DNA of 51,804 bases from Bacteroidales bacterium KHT7 (GTDB lineage: Bacteria > Bacteroidota > Bacteroidia > Bacteroidales > Bacteroidaceae): assembly GCA_900102385.1 (NCBI GenBank), contig FNBQ01000027.1, positions 1-51,804 on the forward strand, written 5' to 3'. The translations under genes and the position numbers were made by a program. The notes under the pieces were generated by a model, which was not told the DNA's origin, searched no databases, and was given only the letters and a program-made list of their open reading frames with translations. Every line of letters starts with the position of its first letter. The stretch's first letter is position 1. Shown here in pieces: positions 43,201 through 50,252 of this stretch.

Positions 43201-43424
43201 TTGTGCCTTGCGATTCTCGTGCATTGTCTCTGTGCCACCGCGCCCTTCTCGGACTGCGATGCGCTATCCTGAATAGCCACGGCATGGGCTGTGGCTGTAT
43301 CTTTGCTTATGTCGCCGATGTTGTTTCGGCTGTTGCTGCCATGATTGCCGTTGCATGATGCAAGGGCGGCTGCAAGTGCTACGGCAGCGCATAGCGTGGC
43401 TGCCTTCAGCTTCTCTATTTTCAT
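34257..43424 (-). CDS. Giant SpvB/FG-GAP/YD-repeat Rhs lipoprotein with C-terminal toxin
   Basis: 3055 residues. Lipoprotein signal (lipobox L-A-S-C, Cys 24); ZU5-like or hydrophobic-strand region with V-P-A-G-A-M (about 90-215); SpvB domain (about 255-510, G-F-V-G-Y-G-W-S-L at about 291); FG-GAP/calcium-loop repeats D-x-D/N-G-D-G-x-P-D near 618, 710, 1331, 1456, 1531 and 1621; YD repeats about 1775-2600; Rhs core with Y-F-F-H-S-D-H-L-G-S-T and G-A-R-Y-M (about 2725-2836) ending D-P-D-G-M. The tip (about 2838-3055) has A-S-T-V-Y-G-E, A-I-A-S-V-H-I-N-N-R and Q-W-D-G-A-E-Q, resembling SleB-like cell-wall hydrolases with Glu as the likely catalytic residue. Tip DNA is markedly more AT-rich than the core, a sign of tip exchange. 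The shell resembles TcB/TcC cocoons. Confidence 0.9.
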   Translation of the reverse strand: MKIEKLKAATLCAAVALAAALASCNGNHGSNSRNNIGDISKDTATAHAVAIQDSASQSEKGAVAQRQCTRIARHKAVSHFFSNAKGDSLTVGGARLAVPAGAMSHGMILSITPLEKNELPHLPAGMVNVTGGEAMPGDTVSGYRFLPHGNHFCNIPARITVPYDSTLIPKGYTAADIHTYYYDEMHGKWTMLKHKSTDKHLATVTAETTHFTDVINGIIKVPESPETSNYVPTGISDLKAADPSAGIQQIEAPTANQNGTAALAYQFAVPEGRAGISAGAGLQYSSDGGSGFVGYGWSLPVQSIDIETRWGVPRFDSENESESYLLVGKQLSDRHYRKNGVQKREKDKRFYPMVEGGFSKIVRKGSTPEDYYWEVTDKNGTVYSYGGHDGKVSDESTLSDGNHHRIRWALDRVTDVHGNFAAFHYIKSGNNLYPAKYTWTGFGNEEGVYSIEFEIDTESSDRNDVVRNGRLGVMQTDKALLRKVVVKNDGKQLRAYKPNYEVGPFGKTLLKSIDQLDSKDAFVASQSFDYYNDVEKGMFGKPEKWEAKDSGFGAESLLDHIVTGCDGKLNLLGGGHSKGHKDGGGLMVGFGFNAGSVNVGATYSHTTNENNGKVTLIDFDGDGLPDKVFQHRGKLYYQKNLNGTDGNHTFDNPIQIKGINCFSASTSTINELGTAVGAEYTISSIGVEYCNSKEQDKTKIYLNDFNGDGLVDIANNGTVFFNHLGEDGIPVFKPSSEGTANPIWGSNASLSDAFTPNYEAERDSLEDEYPLNDAVRMWRAPFGGRIHINSVVKKLKSEGDGVIFSIQNENNLLYADSLKAIGSKTYDKSIDIKAGNRLFFRLQSIYSGVADEVEWNPTIKYESVKIDTTRYLGRDLTVYDSRKDFIEGESSVATAYKSGHFTIEAPYSKDKTNDDILLKVIRQTVKDSIVLKEILLKSDSVLSDKFTYSYDALESDSTVFSFMMETQAPLDWHKVSWTPVCKYDGEDKVQRIVPQRTMFNKPILIRKSEAFPEKITNNITKIIEYTVGEGEEKENKKDTVKVYKDGFYISTAMRVKRTDRKNDRDTAVVNILVNNEEGALVYKRKWRLEVRDTLKAGTVFVNDSILAEKLATGKHNVTFTIQNELESADSVAKISITRDSIIYKIKDGNVVEASTKRIKLGSIKASVFSGYNSADLGLLYNGWGQFAYNGNKEHGEKAIDVSVINIDKDKYKNIADKVKDGGKPEDIKGDFEPVNKQRFHVMGYNSERGAFVGISDRVFISPDTVSSSRLGESVIVVDSVDYANGDGMLSAPVLLTETKTNNYSVAGGISYLGYNGSVSNSTSYTKVSAMDINGDGYPDWLRDDDGNVQAQITKPTGILSDEKITSNVPLAKSESESSTLDNGLFNSIKNLAKNLSIKKANANSAEAYSGEPNFDNSYQGINAKNGNNISQGAPGASGEFFGGRSRNINIWSDFNGDGLPDMLTGNTIRYNLGNSFEEEQHNYISTIEDSHFVTWGAGLGTRIPVLGKAEISFGVNGTITTSNADVMFIDINGDGLPDRLSKDDDITIEINTGNGFYNKTLIEGENLNKTLATSVALYGNIAVQIQIHIPFLKFVITPSYKHSEMSGVSTVQSAIQDIDGDGLPDMLEADGDKIYVRRNLTGRTNMLKAVTLPFGGRISIGYEQTTPSYDHPGRKWVMSSVETTGGYEENGATSGKNTFEYSGGYRDRQERDFFGFRTVRTNQLDTEHDDRLFRYSVQTYGNNRDYYTHDLVTAEALYDAEGRMLQGSTYEYDLRKVSDEVRFPALASVVQTTFDETSGASMNTKVMNDYDALGNLTVCNETAAGYELDAAIEYHNKGDRYIVGVPKHIKVGSKGVTLRERSTEIDNLGNITKIEMSAGDKPSVYNIDYDDYGNILKLTKPENYRGQRMWHSYTYDDRLHSLVTKVEDAYGYSSSTEYDELWNAPKTTTDLNGERMEYEYDDLGRPTVIRAPYEIEGGQPFTIKYEYEPAYMRAHTIHFSPDGNIDTYTFADSLGRAVQTKRTGSVWNASAKRAEKMSIVSGRVVTDAFGRKIATYYPVAESFADIDKYNRSLGSLQARTEYDSRDRALSVTLADGAKTTSDYTIVSHDGEQMLLTRVTDALGRTSESYTDEKGRNRQTVQHGESEDVVVRYDYDPVGQVVAVHHPNGTQTTYKYDLLGRKLSVRHPDAGEVVCTYDAAGNLLTKLTAELKRNISDKAPITYTYDYERLSEVLYPENLFNRVTYTYGEAGDDHGRAGRLALVEDASGGEAYYYGKMGEVVKTVRTVMASVADIRTYVYGAEYDSWNRVRKMTYPDGEMVTYHYDEAGQVYSLTSNKNGSESVIVDRIGYDKDGHTVYTKLGNGTETEYTYDDARQRLQEMKLAFDGSDIMHNKYSYDAVDNILGIANTVNPQELSNNSAKLGGESSHSYQYDNLNRLISASGKAKDASYTLDMAYNVMSMPVSKAQTVENSKKANSYNLEYKYEDADHPTAPSQIGHEHYTYDANGNPVRVENDSTDATREMYWDEDNRLMVLSDNGKTSRYTYNHAGERVVKSHGSMEGVYINGAPQGITFHETDEYTLYPASILSVTKNRFTKHYFIGSKRVASRIGSGSFNNMYGVNGSHVTAGQQDYAERLSQIESQKEDYYKKLGIAPGIPTMKGSYADPENTGIGYNTIIKELGDHSVPAEWAQYIKKNEQEGTAPGAPIAWDDPSDPDEAQPGYGFVADSSSEEETYFFHSDHLGSTSYITDKDGNITQYDAYLPYGELLIDEHSSSEEMPYKFNGKEFDEETGLYYYGARYMQPVASIWYGVDPLAEKYSEISGYVYCHANPIKLIDPDGMDDNYNTKGKFIKRVNNGTNFVIVNKQKLFLKGKPVTTDEFKMMASTVYGESSVSYGITSKEEMFAIASVHINNRKAKAFGDTSPAAIKFRSRDLEKQDEGMQMANAAIINALTGGFDYSRGANQWDGAEQAMIPQKYANAASNGKFMYKINTMGWSMSDADYKSWKDAVNNKFGAGKFTVPQKKAATQNYKGMFNKGKIRLFSTAQYGLTIFWKER

Positions 43425-43432
43425 CGTATGGT

Positions 43433-44995
43433 CTATTTTCTGATTAGTTTTACAGTCTTTGTGTAGTCTCCAATTTTGATGTTTAGCAGATAGTGTCCTC
43501 TCTCAGGAAGGAACAGCTGTCTGCTGAAATAGGTGTCTGCGCCGAGGCTGAGCGTGCTTACTGCCGCGCCCTTGGTTGTGCAGAGCGACAGACTTACGGC
43601 CGATGGCGACGACAGTTCAATCTGAACGCCCACATTACCGTCGGTTGTAGGGTTTGGCGATGCCACGATGTTGCGCACTATGCCGCCTTCGCCAGCCAAT
43701 TCCGGAAGAATCTCGGTAATGCCGTCGCTGCTTATCCTGAACTCGTTTACGGCGGTGTTGCCTGTGCGGTCGGTAGTGGTAAGGGTGTATCTGCCCTCGG
43801 CAAGATTCTCGAAACGCGCTCTCGGCTCGCTGCCGTTCTTCTGTGCTGTCGGTTTGTCGTCCTTCTCAAGCTTCATGCTGAATGGAGGCAGACCGCCGGT
43901 TACAAGCAGACTGAGCGTTCCTGTTTCGCCTTGTCTGCTTGGCTGCTCAACATCGATGGTGGTGAACAGGTCTTTCTCGGCTCTGAGCGTGAAGACGCTG
44001 TTGCCGTATGCCTTCACGCCACAGAATGCAATTGTGTCGCCGCCGCTGAAATCGGCCTTGCGATAGATTACGGCCTCGGGACTGAACGTGCCCGTTCCGG
44101 TTGTGTCGATGGCAAGATAGTAGCTCTCGCCCTCGGCAAGCGGCGCAATCTGGCGTATGTCCGATGCGTTGGCGGTAAGTTTCACTTCCGTCTCTGCCAT
44201 GCTTGCCGATGCAGCCTTCCAGCGTCTGCCCATCCATTTTCCGAAGGCTGAGCTGCGAGCCAGCGACAGGTTGCCGCCGTCGTCGCCAAACAGAAGGCTC
44301 TGTCCGTCGCTTATCTTGTCTGTGCTTATGCGCACGAATGCGCCATCTTCGGCACTCATTGCCGACTGTATATGCTGTGCCGACGCGCTGTCGGCTGCTA
44401 TGCCCGATATTCTGTTGCGGTACTTCTTGTTCTTGTAGGCATTCCAGATTACTCTGCCGTGCGAGTCGTAGTAGCTCGATTTAAGGGTGATGCCGTGCTT
44501 CAGAGCCATGAAACTCTCGACCTGAGCACGCTCGCGGTTCGAGAGACTGCGGTTGTACACGGCATACTCAACAAGTGCGTCGGTCATGTCGTCGCTCGGC
44601 AGCTTTCCGCTGCTCGACTTGCCAAGCAGAAGAGTCTTGCCGCCCACGTTGCGCGAGGCCGAATAGCTGTATAGGCGCATCTGTCCTGCGCTGTCGGTGT
44701 TGCAGTTCATAAACGAGCCGCCTTTGAGGTCGGCTGTGCGCGATGTAGTCTGCACCAGTTCCGATGCCGTGCCGTCGGTCATGCTCCAGATGGTGCGCTC
44801 GCGGTTCTTGTCAGCTTTAGAAATGCCCACGAAGGTGAATCCGCTTCCGCCGTCAATCTTTATGCTGTCGGCGCGGTTGGTGGCAGACCATGCCAAGGGC
44901 GATGGTACTCCGCCGGGTGTCTGTGCCGCGGCCTGCATTGCTACAAGTACTGCGGCGAGTGGTATGTAAAGTCTTTTGTCGTAAAGTTTAGTCAT
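43433..44995 (-). CDS. T9SS-sorted surface protein with a lectin-like N-terminal half
   Basis: 520 residues from the ATG at 44993-44995: signal peptide ending A-M-Q-A-A-A-Q; the longer frame adds a basic non-signal start. Y-N-R-S-L-S-N-R-E-R-A-Q-V-E-S-F-M-A-L-K-H-G-I-T-L (in short blocks, about 150-180) is typical of concanavalin-A-like surface proteins of Bacteroidetes. An Ig-like segment precedes the last about 85 residues (V-A-S-P-N-P-T-T-D-G … Y-L-L-N-I-K), a type A T9SS sorting domain. Lies 8 bases upstream of the Rhs gene, so co-transcribed. Confidence 0.8.
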   Translation of the reverse strand: MTKLYDKRLYIPLAAVLVAMQAAAQTPGGVPSPLAWSATNRADSIKIDGGSGFTFVGISKADKNRERTIWSMTDGTASELVQTTSRTADLKGGSFMNCNTDSAGQMRLYSYSASRNVGGKTLLLGKSSSGKLPSDDMTDALVEYAVYNRSLSNRERAQVESFMALKHGITLKSSYYDSHGRVIWNAYKNKKYRNRISGIAADSASAQHIQSAMSAEDGAFVRISTDKISDGQSLLFGDDGGNLSLARSSAFGKWMGRRWKAASASMAETEVKLTANASDIRQIAPLAEGESYYLAIDTTGTGTFSPEAVIYRKADFSGGDTIAFCGVKAYGNSVFTLRAEKDLFTTIDVEQPSRQGETGTLSLLVTGGLPPFSMKLEKDDKPTAQKNGSEPRARFENLAEGRYTLTTTDRTGNTAVNEFRISSDGITEILPELAGEGGIVRNIVASPNPTTDGNVGVQIELSSPSAVSLSLCTTKGAAVSTLSLGADTYFSRQLFLPERGHYLLNIKIGDYTKTVKLIRK

Positions 44996-44997
44996 AG

Positions 44998-46062
44998 TCA
45001 ATCTTTCTTGTTTTGTACTTTCTTGTTTAAGTCTATGGTGTAGCCGATGTTCACCCCTATGTAGTGCGAGTTGTTGCATCGCTCGGTATATTCGTACTCG
45101 TTTTTGTTTGTGTGCAGAAGGTCGGTTGCGCCGTAGTCGTACTCAACGGCGGCCTCGAGTCCTGTATTCTTGTCGGTATAGCCAATCTTCAGCGCAGGGG
45201 CAAACTGTACGTTGCTGCTCACCGTCTCTTTAAGGTGCTTGGCTGCCAGCTCGTCTTGCTGACGGTATATTGTGCCGGTGCGGCTTGTCTCGTAGCCTAC
45301 TGATGTGTGGAACGGCAAAACAACCATCGCTCCTGCCGACATATAGAATCCGTCGTAAGGATAGAAGCGGAACATCAGTTGTGGCGCGAGGGCATCGCAG
45401 CCCACCGACATCTTCTCTGTAAGGTCTGTCGTGGCCGTGTGCTTCTCCGTGCTGCCCGACAGACGAAGGTAGTCCACGCCCAGTTCCGCGCCAATCATAC
45501 CGTATCGCCATGTGCCGTAGATGCCTCCGCGGAACACAACGCTTCCTTTCTCCTTCAGCGTGAACTGAGGACGCACGTTGTAACTCTCGGTCATTCCGCC
45601 GAGCGATGTAATACTGCTGTAGCCTACGCCGGCCCTCACGCCTATGGCAAAGCGATGCTTCGACGGTGCAAAGACTTCGGCAGGTTCTTCTGCTTCGACA
45701 ACATGCTGTTCGTCTTTCTTTGGCTCAGGCTGAGGCTTGGTATTGACGGGCTGCTCGGATGGCATACACTCAATCTCCTCTTCGGGCTGTTTCTCGACGG
45801 TCTTTTGTATTATTACAGGCTCTTCCGTAACCTTCTGCCTTCTGTTGCGCTTAGTCTTTTGGCGTATTACCGAAGGCTGAGGCTTGTGTGGCTCTTTGTC
45901 GTTATGTTTTTCTGCGATGTTTGTCGTTGCGCTTGTGCCTGCATCGCTTTTCGGCTCTTCCTTTTCGGTGCATCTGTCCCAGCCTATGAGCAGAGCCAGT
46001 AGCAGAAGTATTGCCGTTATTGCCGCGCGCTTGCGGCGGTTGCTTTTCTTGTTGTTAGTCAT
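44998..46062 (-). CDS. Inner-membrane-anchored, linker-bearing outer-membrane barrel protein
   Basis: 354 residues: basic N-terminus, one membrane helix (about 13-27), a Lys/Glu/Pro-rich linker (about 30-130), then a PorT/OmpA-like eight-strand barrel domain (F-A-I-G-V-R-A-G-V-G-Y … I-G-V-N-I-G-Y-T-I-D-L). A helix plus charged linker plus barrel could span the periplasm. Overlaps the next gene upstream by 4 bases and is 2 bases from the T9SS-sorted protein gene. Confidence 0.75.
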   Translation of the reverse strand: MTNNKKSNRRKRAAITAILLLLALLIGWDRCTEKEEPKSDAGTSATTNIAEKHNDKEPHKPQPSVIRQKTKRNRRQKVTEEPVIIQKTVEKQPEEEIECMPSEQPVNTKPQPEPKKDEQHVVEAEEPAEVFAPSKHRFAIGVRAGVGYSSITSLGGMTESYNVRPQFTLKEKGSVVFRGGIYGTWRYGMIGAELGVDYLRLSGSTEKHTATTDLTEKMSVGCDALAPQLMFRFYPYDGFYMSAGAMVVLPFHTSVGYETSRTGTIYRQQDELAAKHLKETVSSNVQFAPALKIGYTDKNTGLEAAVEYDYGATDLLHTNKNEYEYTERCNNSHYIGVNIGYTIDLNKKVQNKKD

Positions 46063-46778
46063 CGGCTAAGGTTGAAGAGGTAAGATACACTAATTTCGAT
46101 GTTATGGCTGTGAACGCTGTTGTCAACCCAGTTGAAGTCGTTCGCCTCGGTCTTCAGTCCGCTTGTCAGTCCGTAGAAGTAACGTGCGTCGAAGAGCCAG
46201 TGAGGCAGTTCGTAGCCGAAGCCGCCGCCAACAGCCACGTCGGGGCGACCGGTAAGTTTGTCGCGCATTATGCGTTCGGTCTCGGCAGATGTTCCGTAAC
46301 CGTAAGATGCAAACTTCTCGTCCTCCTGATTGCTGTCGTACTTCAGTCCTTTAGGGTTGAGCACCGCCGCAATACGTCCGCCAGCAGAGATGCTGAAGCC
46401 CTTTCGCCACGGATAGCAGCGCAGCATACCCTCAACGCCCAGATGACTGTAGCGCGTGCGTACGTCGTAGTTAAGCTCCATATTGTCGGAGTAACTCAGC
46501 TTTGCTGCCTTCTGATAGTACACAATGCCGCCGTCTGCGCCGAACAGAGAGCCCGGCTTGTGCCAGTGCGCATATATACCGCCCGACGGAATGCCCTGCA
46601 TCTTCTCCGAGAACTTGTAGTTGGAATAATAGTCCTCGGGCACAAGAATCTTGCCCGTACCATTGTTTACCGACACGCCTCCGCCCAAACGGATGCCCAG
46701 TTTAAGTGTGCTTTCCTGCGCCGACAAATTCAACGCAGAAAGCATGAACAAAGAAAATAAAGTAATCTTATTACCCAT
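46059..46778 (-). CDS. Outer-membrane beta-barrel protein, PorT-like
   Basis: 239 residues; signal peptide to about residue 20 (…N-L-S-A-Q). The mature protein begins with L-K-L-G-I-R-L-G-G-G-V-S-V and alternates amphipathic strands to I-S-V-S-Y-L-F-N. First gene of the operon leading to the Rhs gene. Candidate role: outer-membrane partner for display or export of the Rhs lipoprotein; inferred from the operon only. Confidence 0.75.
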   Translation of the reverse strand: MGNKITLFSLFMLSALNLSAQESTLKLGIRLGGGVSVNNGTGKILVPEDYYSNYKFSEKMQGIPSGGIYAHWHKPGSLFGADGGIVYYQKAAKLSYSDNMELNYDVRTRYSHLGVEGMLRCYPWRKGFSISAGGRIAAVLNPKGLKYDSNQEDEKFASYGYGTSAETERIMRDKLTGRPDVAVGGGFGYELPHWLFDARYFYGLTSGLKTEANDFNWVDNSVHSHNIEISVSYLFNLSR

Positions 46779-46809
46779 AATTCATGATTGTTTTCGAATT
46801 TTTAAGCAG

Positions 46810-46840
46810 CAAAAGTATCTATTCCACAGATTCTTACAAA
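46810..46840 (-). promoter_or_regulatory. Promoter of the barrel-T9SS-Rhs operon
   Basis: Minus strand: TTTG (46837-46840), exactly 19 bases, then TACTTTTG (46810-46817). Perfect match to both boxes and spacing of the Bacteroidetes consensus. The -7 box lies 31 bases before the ATG at 46778. It would drive at least 12.5 kb through the Rhs gene into the immunity array. Confidence 0.8.
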
Positions 46841-47042
46841 ACGATTTTACATTTCTTAACATTTGCGGTAGGTTATTTAATAAATATTAACATTTGATAA
46901 CTTAGATGTGGGTAAATGGACAATTGTCAATAGACTGTTGACAATTCAAAATTGAGATTCGAGATTATGACTTGTAGGTTAGAAGGAGAATTTTGAAAAT
47001 TGAAAGAATGCGATTGTTATCGCTTTTTCTTTCATAAGTTCT

Positions 47043-47100
47043 GCCGAATTTCTGTGCTCGAACTATGTTCGCTTGCTACCAAAGGGACGCAAGAATTCTG
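47043..47100. repeat. Repeat R1, copy 4 (diverged)
   Basis: GCCGAATTTCTGTGCTCGAA, then CTATGTTCGCTTGCTACCAA and AGGGACGCAAGAATTCTG. The same layout as the copies at 23101, 23942 and 24527, located about 23 kb away on the other side of the Rhs operon. Confidence 0.72.
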
Positions 47101-47148
47101 CAGCGTTGCCTTCCCTTGGTTCTGCCGAATTTGGTTGCATCAGCATTC

Positions 47149-47181
47149 GGGAGTTTGTAACTCCCATAGTCGCAAGGCGAC
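47149..47181. repeat. Two adjacent small hairpins
   Basis: GGGAGTT-TGT-AACTCCC (47149-47165) and GTCGC-AAG-GCGAC (47169-47181) follow each other within 33 bases. No T-run follows. Probably a REP-like relic. Confidence 0.5.
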
Positions 47182-47228
47182 AAAGAGTTTAATTTTAACA
47201 TAACCATCACCTATTCTACGTATAATCT

Positions 47229-47371
47229 TCCTATACCTTCCATATATGGAACATATACCTAACATATAGCTTACATATACCTAACATATAGCTTACATAT
47301 ACCTAACATATACCTAACATATAGCTTACATATACTCAACATATAGCTTCCATATACCCTGCATATACCTT
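47229..47371. repeat. 11-bp tandem array 1
   Basis: About 13 units of 11 bases, alternating ACATATACCTA and ACATATAGCTT, degenerating at both ends. The array runs in phase into a tail containing GGCACTATTTTGTATATACC (to about 47413). Confidence 0.85.
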
Positions 47372-47463
47372 GGCACTATTTTGTATATACCAAAAGACAA
47401 AATACTCCACTTTTAATTGTCAATGCCTTACTCTTTTTTCCAATTACGACTCTTACTTTCGGC

Positions 47464-47655
47464 TTGCTATCCTCTTGCTACTATCTTGCTACCTTCTTGC
47501 TACCTTCTTGCTACCTTCTTGCTACCTTCTTCCTACTATCTTGCTACCTACTTCCTTCTGGCTTCCTTGAACATACCCTTAATGTTGCTTCATCGTATCT
47601 TGGATGTACCTTGGACGTACCTTGCCACTATTTTGTATTTACCAAAAGGCAAAAA
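47464..47655. repeat. 11-bp tandem array 2
   Basis: Units TTGCTACCTTC and variants, strictly 11 bases apart for about 16 units, drifting to TACCTTGGATG and TACCTTGGACG at the right end. They then join a tail CCACTATTTTGTATTTACCA like that of array 1. The period keeps no reading frame, so it is not coding. Confidence 0.85.
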
Positions 47656-47750
47656 AGTCTACTTTTTCTATAATTTTGGACTCTCAATTATTAATTGTCC
47701 ATTGTGAATTTTGAATTATGAATTCAGAATTATCCATTGTTAATTCTACA

Positions 47751-50120
47751 TTATTTCTCAACCAAAAGATAATCGCAATAATCTAACATCTTTTTAAATT
47801 TCTCGAGCGTGCCTTTTGGAATATAGATAGCTTTTAACTTGTTGCAACTCCAAAAAATATCTGAGGCGATGTCTGTTATTGTACTTGGCAAAGTTACGCT
47901 TTTCAGTTTTTTACAATCCTTAAACGCCTCTTTCTTTATTTCTTTTACGGAGCTTGGAATAACTATGCTTTCAAGATTTAAACACCCCCTAAACGTCTCT
48001 TCTCCGATTTTTTCTACTCCTTCGGGGATATTTATGCTTTTCAGTTTCTCACAGTAACTGAATGCCTTAATTCCTATTGTCTTCACACTTTTAGGAATTG
48101 TTATGCTTTCAAGATTTCTGCAGCCGCTAAACGCCTCTTCCCCGATTTTTTCTACTCCTTCGGGAATATCTATACTTTTCAGATTCTTGCAGTAGCCCAA
48201 ACATAAAGAAACCAGACTGTTTGGCAGTTTTATATCGGTGAGGTTTATACAGTCAGAGAATGCGAAGGGTTCAATTTCGGTAACGCCTTCTGGAATTTCG
48301 ATACTTTTGATGTTTTCGCACCCCCCAAAGGCTCCCCAGCCGATTTTTTCGATGCCTTGCGGTATTACGGTTTTGTTGAATCCGCATATAAGCGTGTTGG
48401 TCTTAGTTTCGATAATGGCGTTGCAGTTGCCTCGCGAGTCGTAAACCGGATTTTTTTCGTCAATAATCACAGAGTCTATTCTGTTGTATCCAAAAATGCC
48501 GGGGATAATTCTTCTTACACTTGCTGGAATGGTTATGCTCTTTAAATTTTCGCAATATGTAAATATAAACATATTAAGTTCCTGGACGCTATCTGGAACA
48601 GTGAATTCCTTTATAAAGTGGTTGATTTCCATGTTGTCAAAGTCAACGATATTGTCCAGACTGTTGGGAATGGTCGTGATGCTGCATCCGGCAATCATCT
48701 TGTTTGTCTTGGTCTCGATAATTGCGTTGCAGTTGTCTCGCGAGTCGTAAACCGGGTTGTCTTTGTCTACTTTTATTGATTTAAGATTGTCGCACTCTGA
48801 TGTGATGTTGTCATTGATGTTTTTTACGCTGGCAGGAATTGTTATGCTTTCGAGTTTCTTGCAGCCTGAAAATGCAAAGGAACTAATTTCTTCTATGCCG
48901 TTAGATATGTTTACGCTTTTAAGATTCTCGCAACCAGTGAATGCGTTTTCTTTGATTGTCTTTACGTTGTTCGGAATGTTTATATTTTCGAGACTATTAC
49001 AATAACAAAATGCTCCCTTGTAGATTATTTTAACGCTGTTTGGAATGTTGATGTTTCGGAGTTTCTCGCATCCCCAAAACATACCTGCACTCACAAATTG
49101 CAAACTGTCGGACAATGTTATGTCTGTAAGATTCTTGCATAAGTGAAACGTTCCGCCGCCTATTTTCTTAATGTTGTTTGGTATTGTTATGCTTTTGAGT
49201 CCTTTGCAGTAGGCAAATGCCCTAAAGCCGATGTATTTTATATCGTGTGGAATAACGGTATTGCAGCATCCCTTGATAAGGAAACTGTCCTTAGTCTGGA
49301 TAATTGCATTGCAGTTGTTTCGCGAATCATAAACCGGATTGTCTTTGTCAATCTTTATAGACTCTATGCTTTCGCAATTTTCAAAAACATCAATTTCCGA
49401 AATAGACTTGAGGCTTTTTGGTAAGATTATTTCTTTCAAAGCCTTGCAACCAGAAAATGCTCCAGTTCCTATTTCTGTTACACCATTTGGTATTGTGATT
49501 CTCTCAAGACTCTTGCATGAACTAAATGCGTATGGGGCTATATATGGCATTTTTGCTTGAATATCAACCGACTTCAGGTTCTCGCATTGGCTAAATGCTC
49601 CGTTGCCAATGCGCAGAGTTTTGCCATGCTTGTTTCTCGGAAAGCAAATCTTTGCAAGTTTGGTACACTCTGTAAAGGCATCATTGCCAATGGAGTCGAT
49701 TGTGTTTGGCAAGTGTACATATTCAAGTTTTGTGCATCCCTTAAACGCTTCTTCTTCGATGGTTGTAACCCCTTGTGGAATATAGATGGATGTGATGCCT
49801 TCGCACTCCTCAAATCCCCCTTCATCTATGACTTTTACAGGATATCTCTTGCCCTTGTATTCAAGCGCGGCAATAATACGGACGTTGCCTTTAAGTTCAT
49901 CTTCGTCCCAACAAGATACTATAAGATAATCGTCTTTAATATCGTACACTATGTTGTCAATGGTAAAGCAACTGGCGCTTTCTATTGTGAACGATTTGCA
50001 CCCCGTAGCCTTTCCGTTTTTGTCAACTTTTACAACAATGTCCTCGCCTTTAGCCATTGTCGTGCAGAAGGCTGACATCAGCAGGGTGAGAATCAGTAAT
50101 GTTTTCTTCATTAGATTCAT
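47751..50120 (-). CDS. BspA-like leucine-rich-repeat surface protein
   Basis: 789 residues (787 or so if started at the second Met, 50111); signal peptide to about residue 24. From about residue 95 to the end there are roughly 25 repeats of about 23 residues with the pattern I-P-x-x-V-x-x-I-x-x-x-A-F-x-x-C-x-x-L, the treponemal/BspA LRR type (LRR_5). Repeated inserts D-K-D-N-P-V-Y-D-S-R-x-N-C-N-A-I-I interrupt the solenoid three times. Such proteins bind host or bacterial surface partners. Own promoter box upstream. Confidence 0.9.
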   Translation of the reverse strand: MNLMKKTLLILTLLMSAFCTTMAKGEDIVVKVDKNGKATGCKSFTIESASCFTIDNIVYDIKDDYLIVSCWDEDELKGNVRIIAALEYKGKRYPVKVIDEGGFEECEGITSIYIPQGVTTIEEEAFKGCTKLEYVHLPNTIDSIGNDAFTECTKLAKICFPRNKHGKTLRIGNGAFSQCENLKSVDIQAKMPYIAPYAFSSCKSLERITIPNGVTEIGTGAFSGCKALKEIILPKSLKSISEIDVFENCESIESIKIDKDNPVYDSRNNCNAIIQTKDSFLIKGCCNTVIPHDIKYIGFRAFAYCKGLKSITIPNNIKKIGGGTFHLCKNLTDITLSDSLQFVSAGMFWGCEKLRNINIPNSVKIIYKGAFCYCNSLENINIPNNVKTIKENAFTGCENLKSVNISNGIEEISSFAFSGCKKLESITIPASVKNINDNITSECDNLKSIKVDKDNPVYDSRDNCNAIIETKTNKMIAGCSITTIPNSLDNIVDFDNMEINHFIKEFTVPDSVQELNMFIFTYCENLKSITIPASVRRIIPGIFGYNRIDSVIIDEKNPVYDSRGNCNAIIETKTNTLICGFNKTVIPQGIEKIGWGAFGGCENIKSIEIPEGVTEIEPFAFSDCINLTDIKLPNSLVSLCLGYCKNLKSIDIPEGVEKIGEEAFSGCRNLESITIPKSVKTIGIKAFSYCEKLKSINIPEGVEKIGEETFRGCLNLESIVIPSSVKEIKKEAFKDCKKLKSVTLPSTITDIASDIFWSCNKLKAIYIPKGTLEKFKKMLDYCDYLLVEK

Positions 50121-50133
50121 TTTTTTGATATGA

Positions 50134-50141
50134 CAAAATTA
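50134..50141 (-). promoter_or_regulatory. -7 box for the LRR protein gene
   Basis: The minus strand reads TAATTTTG, matching TAnnTTTG, 13 bases before the ATG at 50120 (22 before the ATG at 50111). No good -33 element. The short leader favours the second ATG slightly. Confidence 0.45.
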
Positions 50142-50220
50142 GTTGTTTTTGTTCAATATTTACATCAGTTTCGCATAATATTTTTCAATTTTCAATAATT
50201 GTCAATTCTGAATCCAATCC

Positions 50221-50252
50221 CGTTATGCAAAAAACTTGTTTTTTGCATAACG
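50221..50252. terminator. Perfect 14-bp hairpin
   Basis: CGTTATGCAAAAAA (50221-50234) pairs with TTTTTTGCATAACG (50239-50252) around CTTG. It lies in the gap after the gene ending at 50399 and before the LRR gene. The T-run is inside the stem, so termination is plausible but not classical. Confidence 0.5.

Larger units (their letters stand above)
46891..47750. other. 860-base gene-free stretch of repeats
   Basis: No gene is supported. It holds a block of short A/T-rich words around AATTGTCAAT (46918-46965), repeat R1 copy 4, two small hairpins (47149-47181), two 11-bp tandem arrays each joined to the same tail, and another A/T-rich block (47685-47750). Confidence 0.7.

Noticed and set aside
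47229-47655. Regular short repeats suggesting a CRISPR array
   Set aside because: The 11-bp units are contiguous, without unique spacers, and no cas genes are present.
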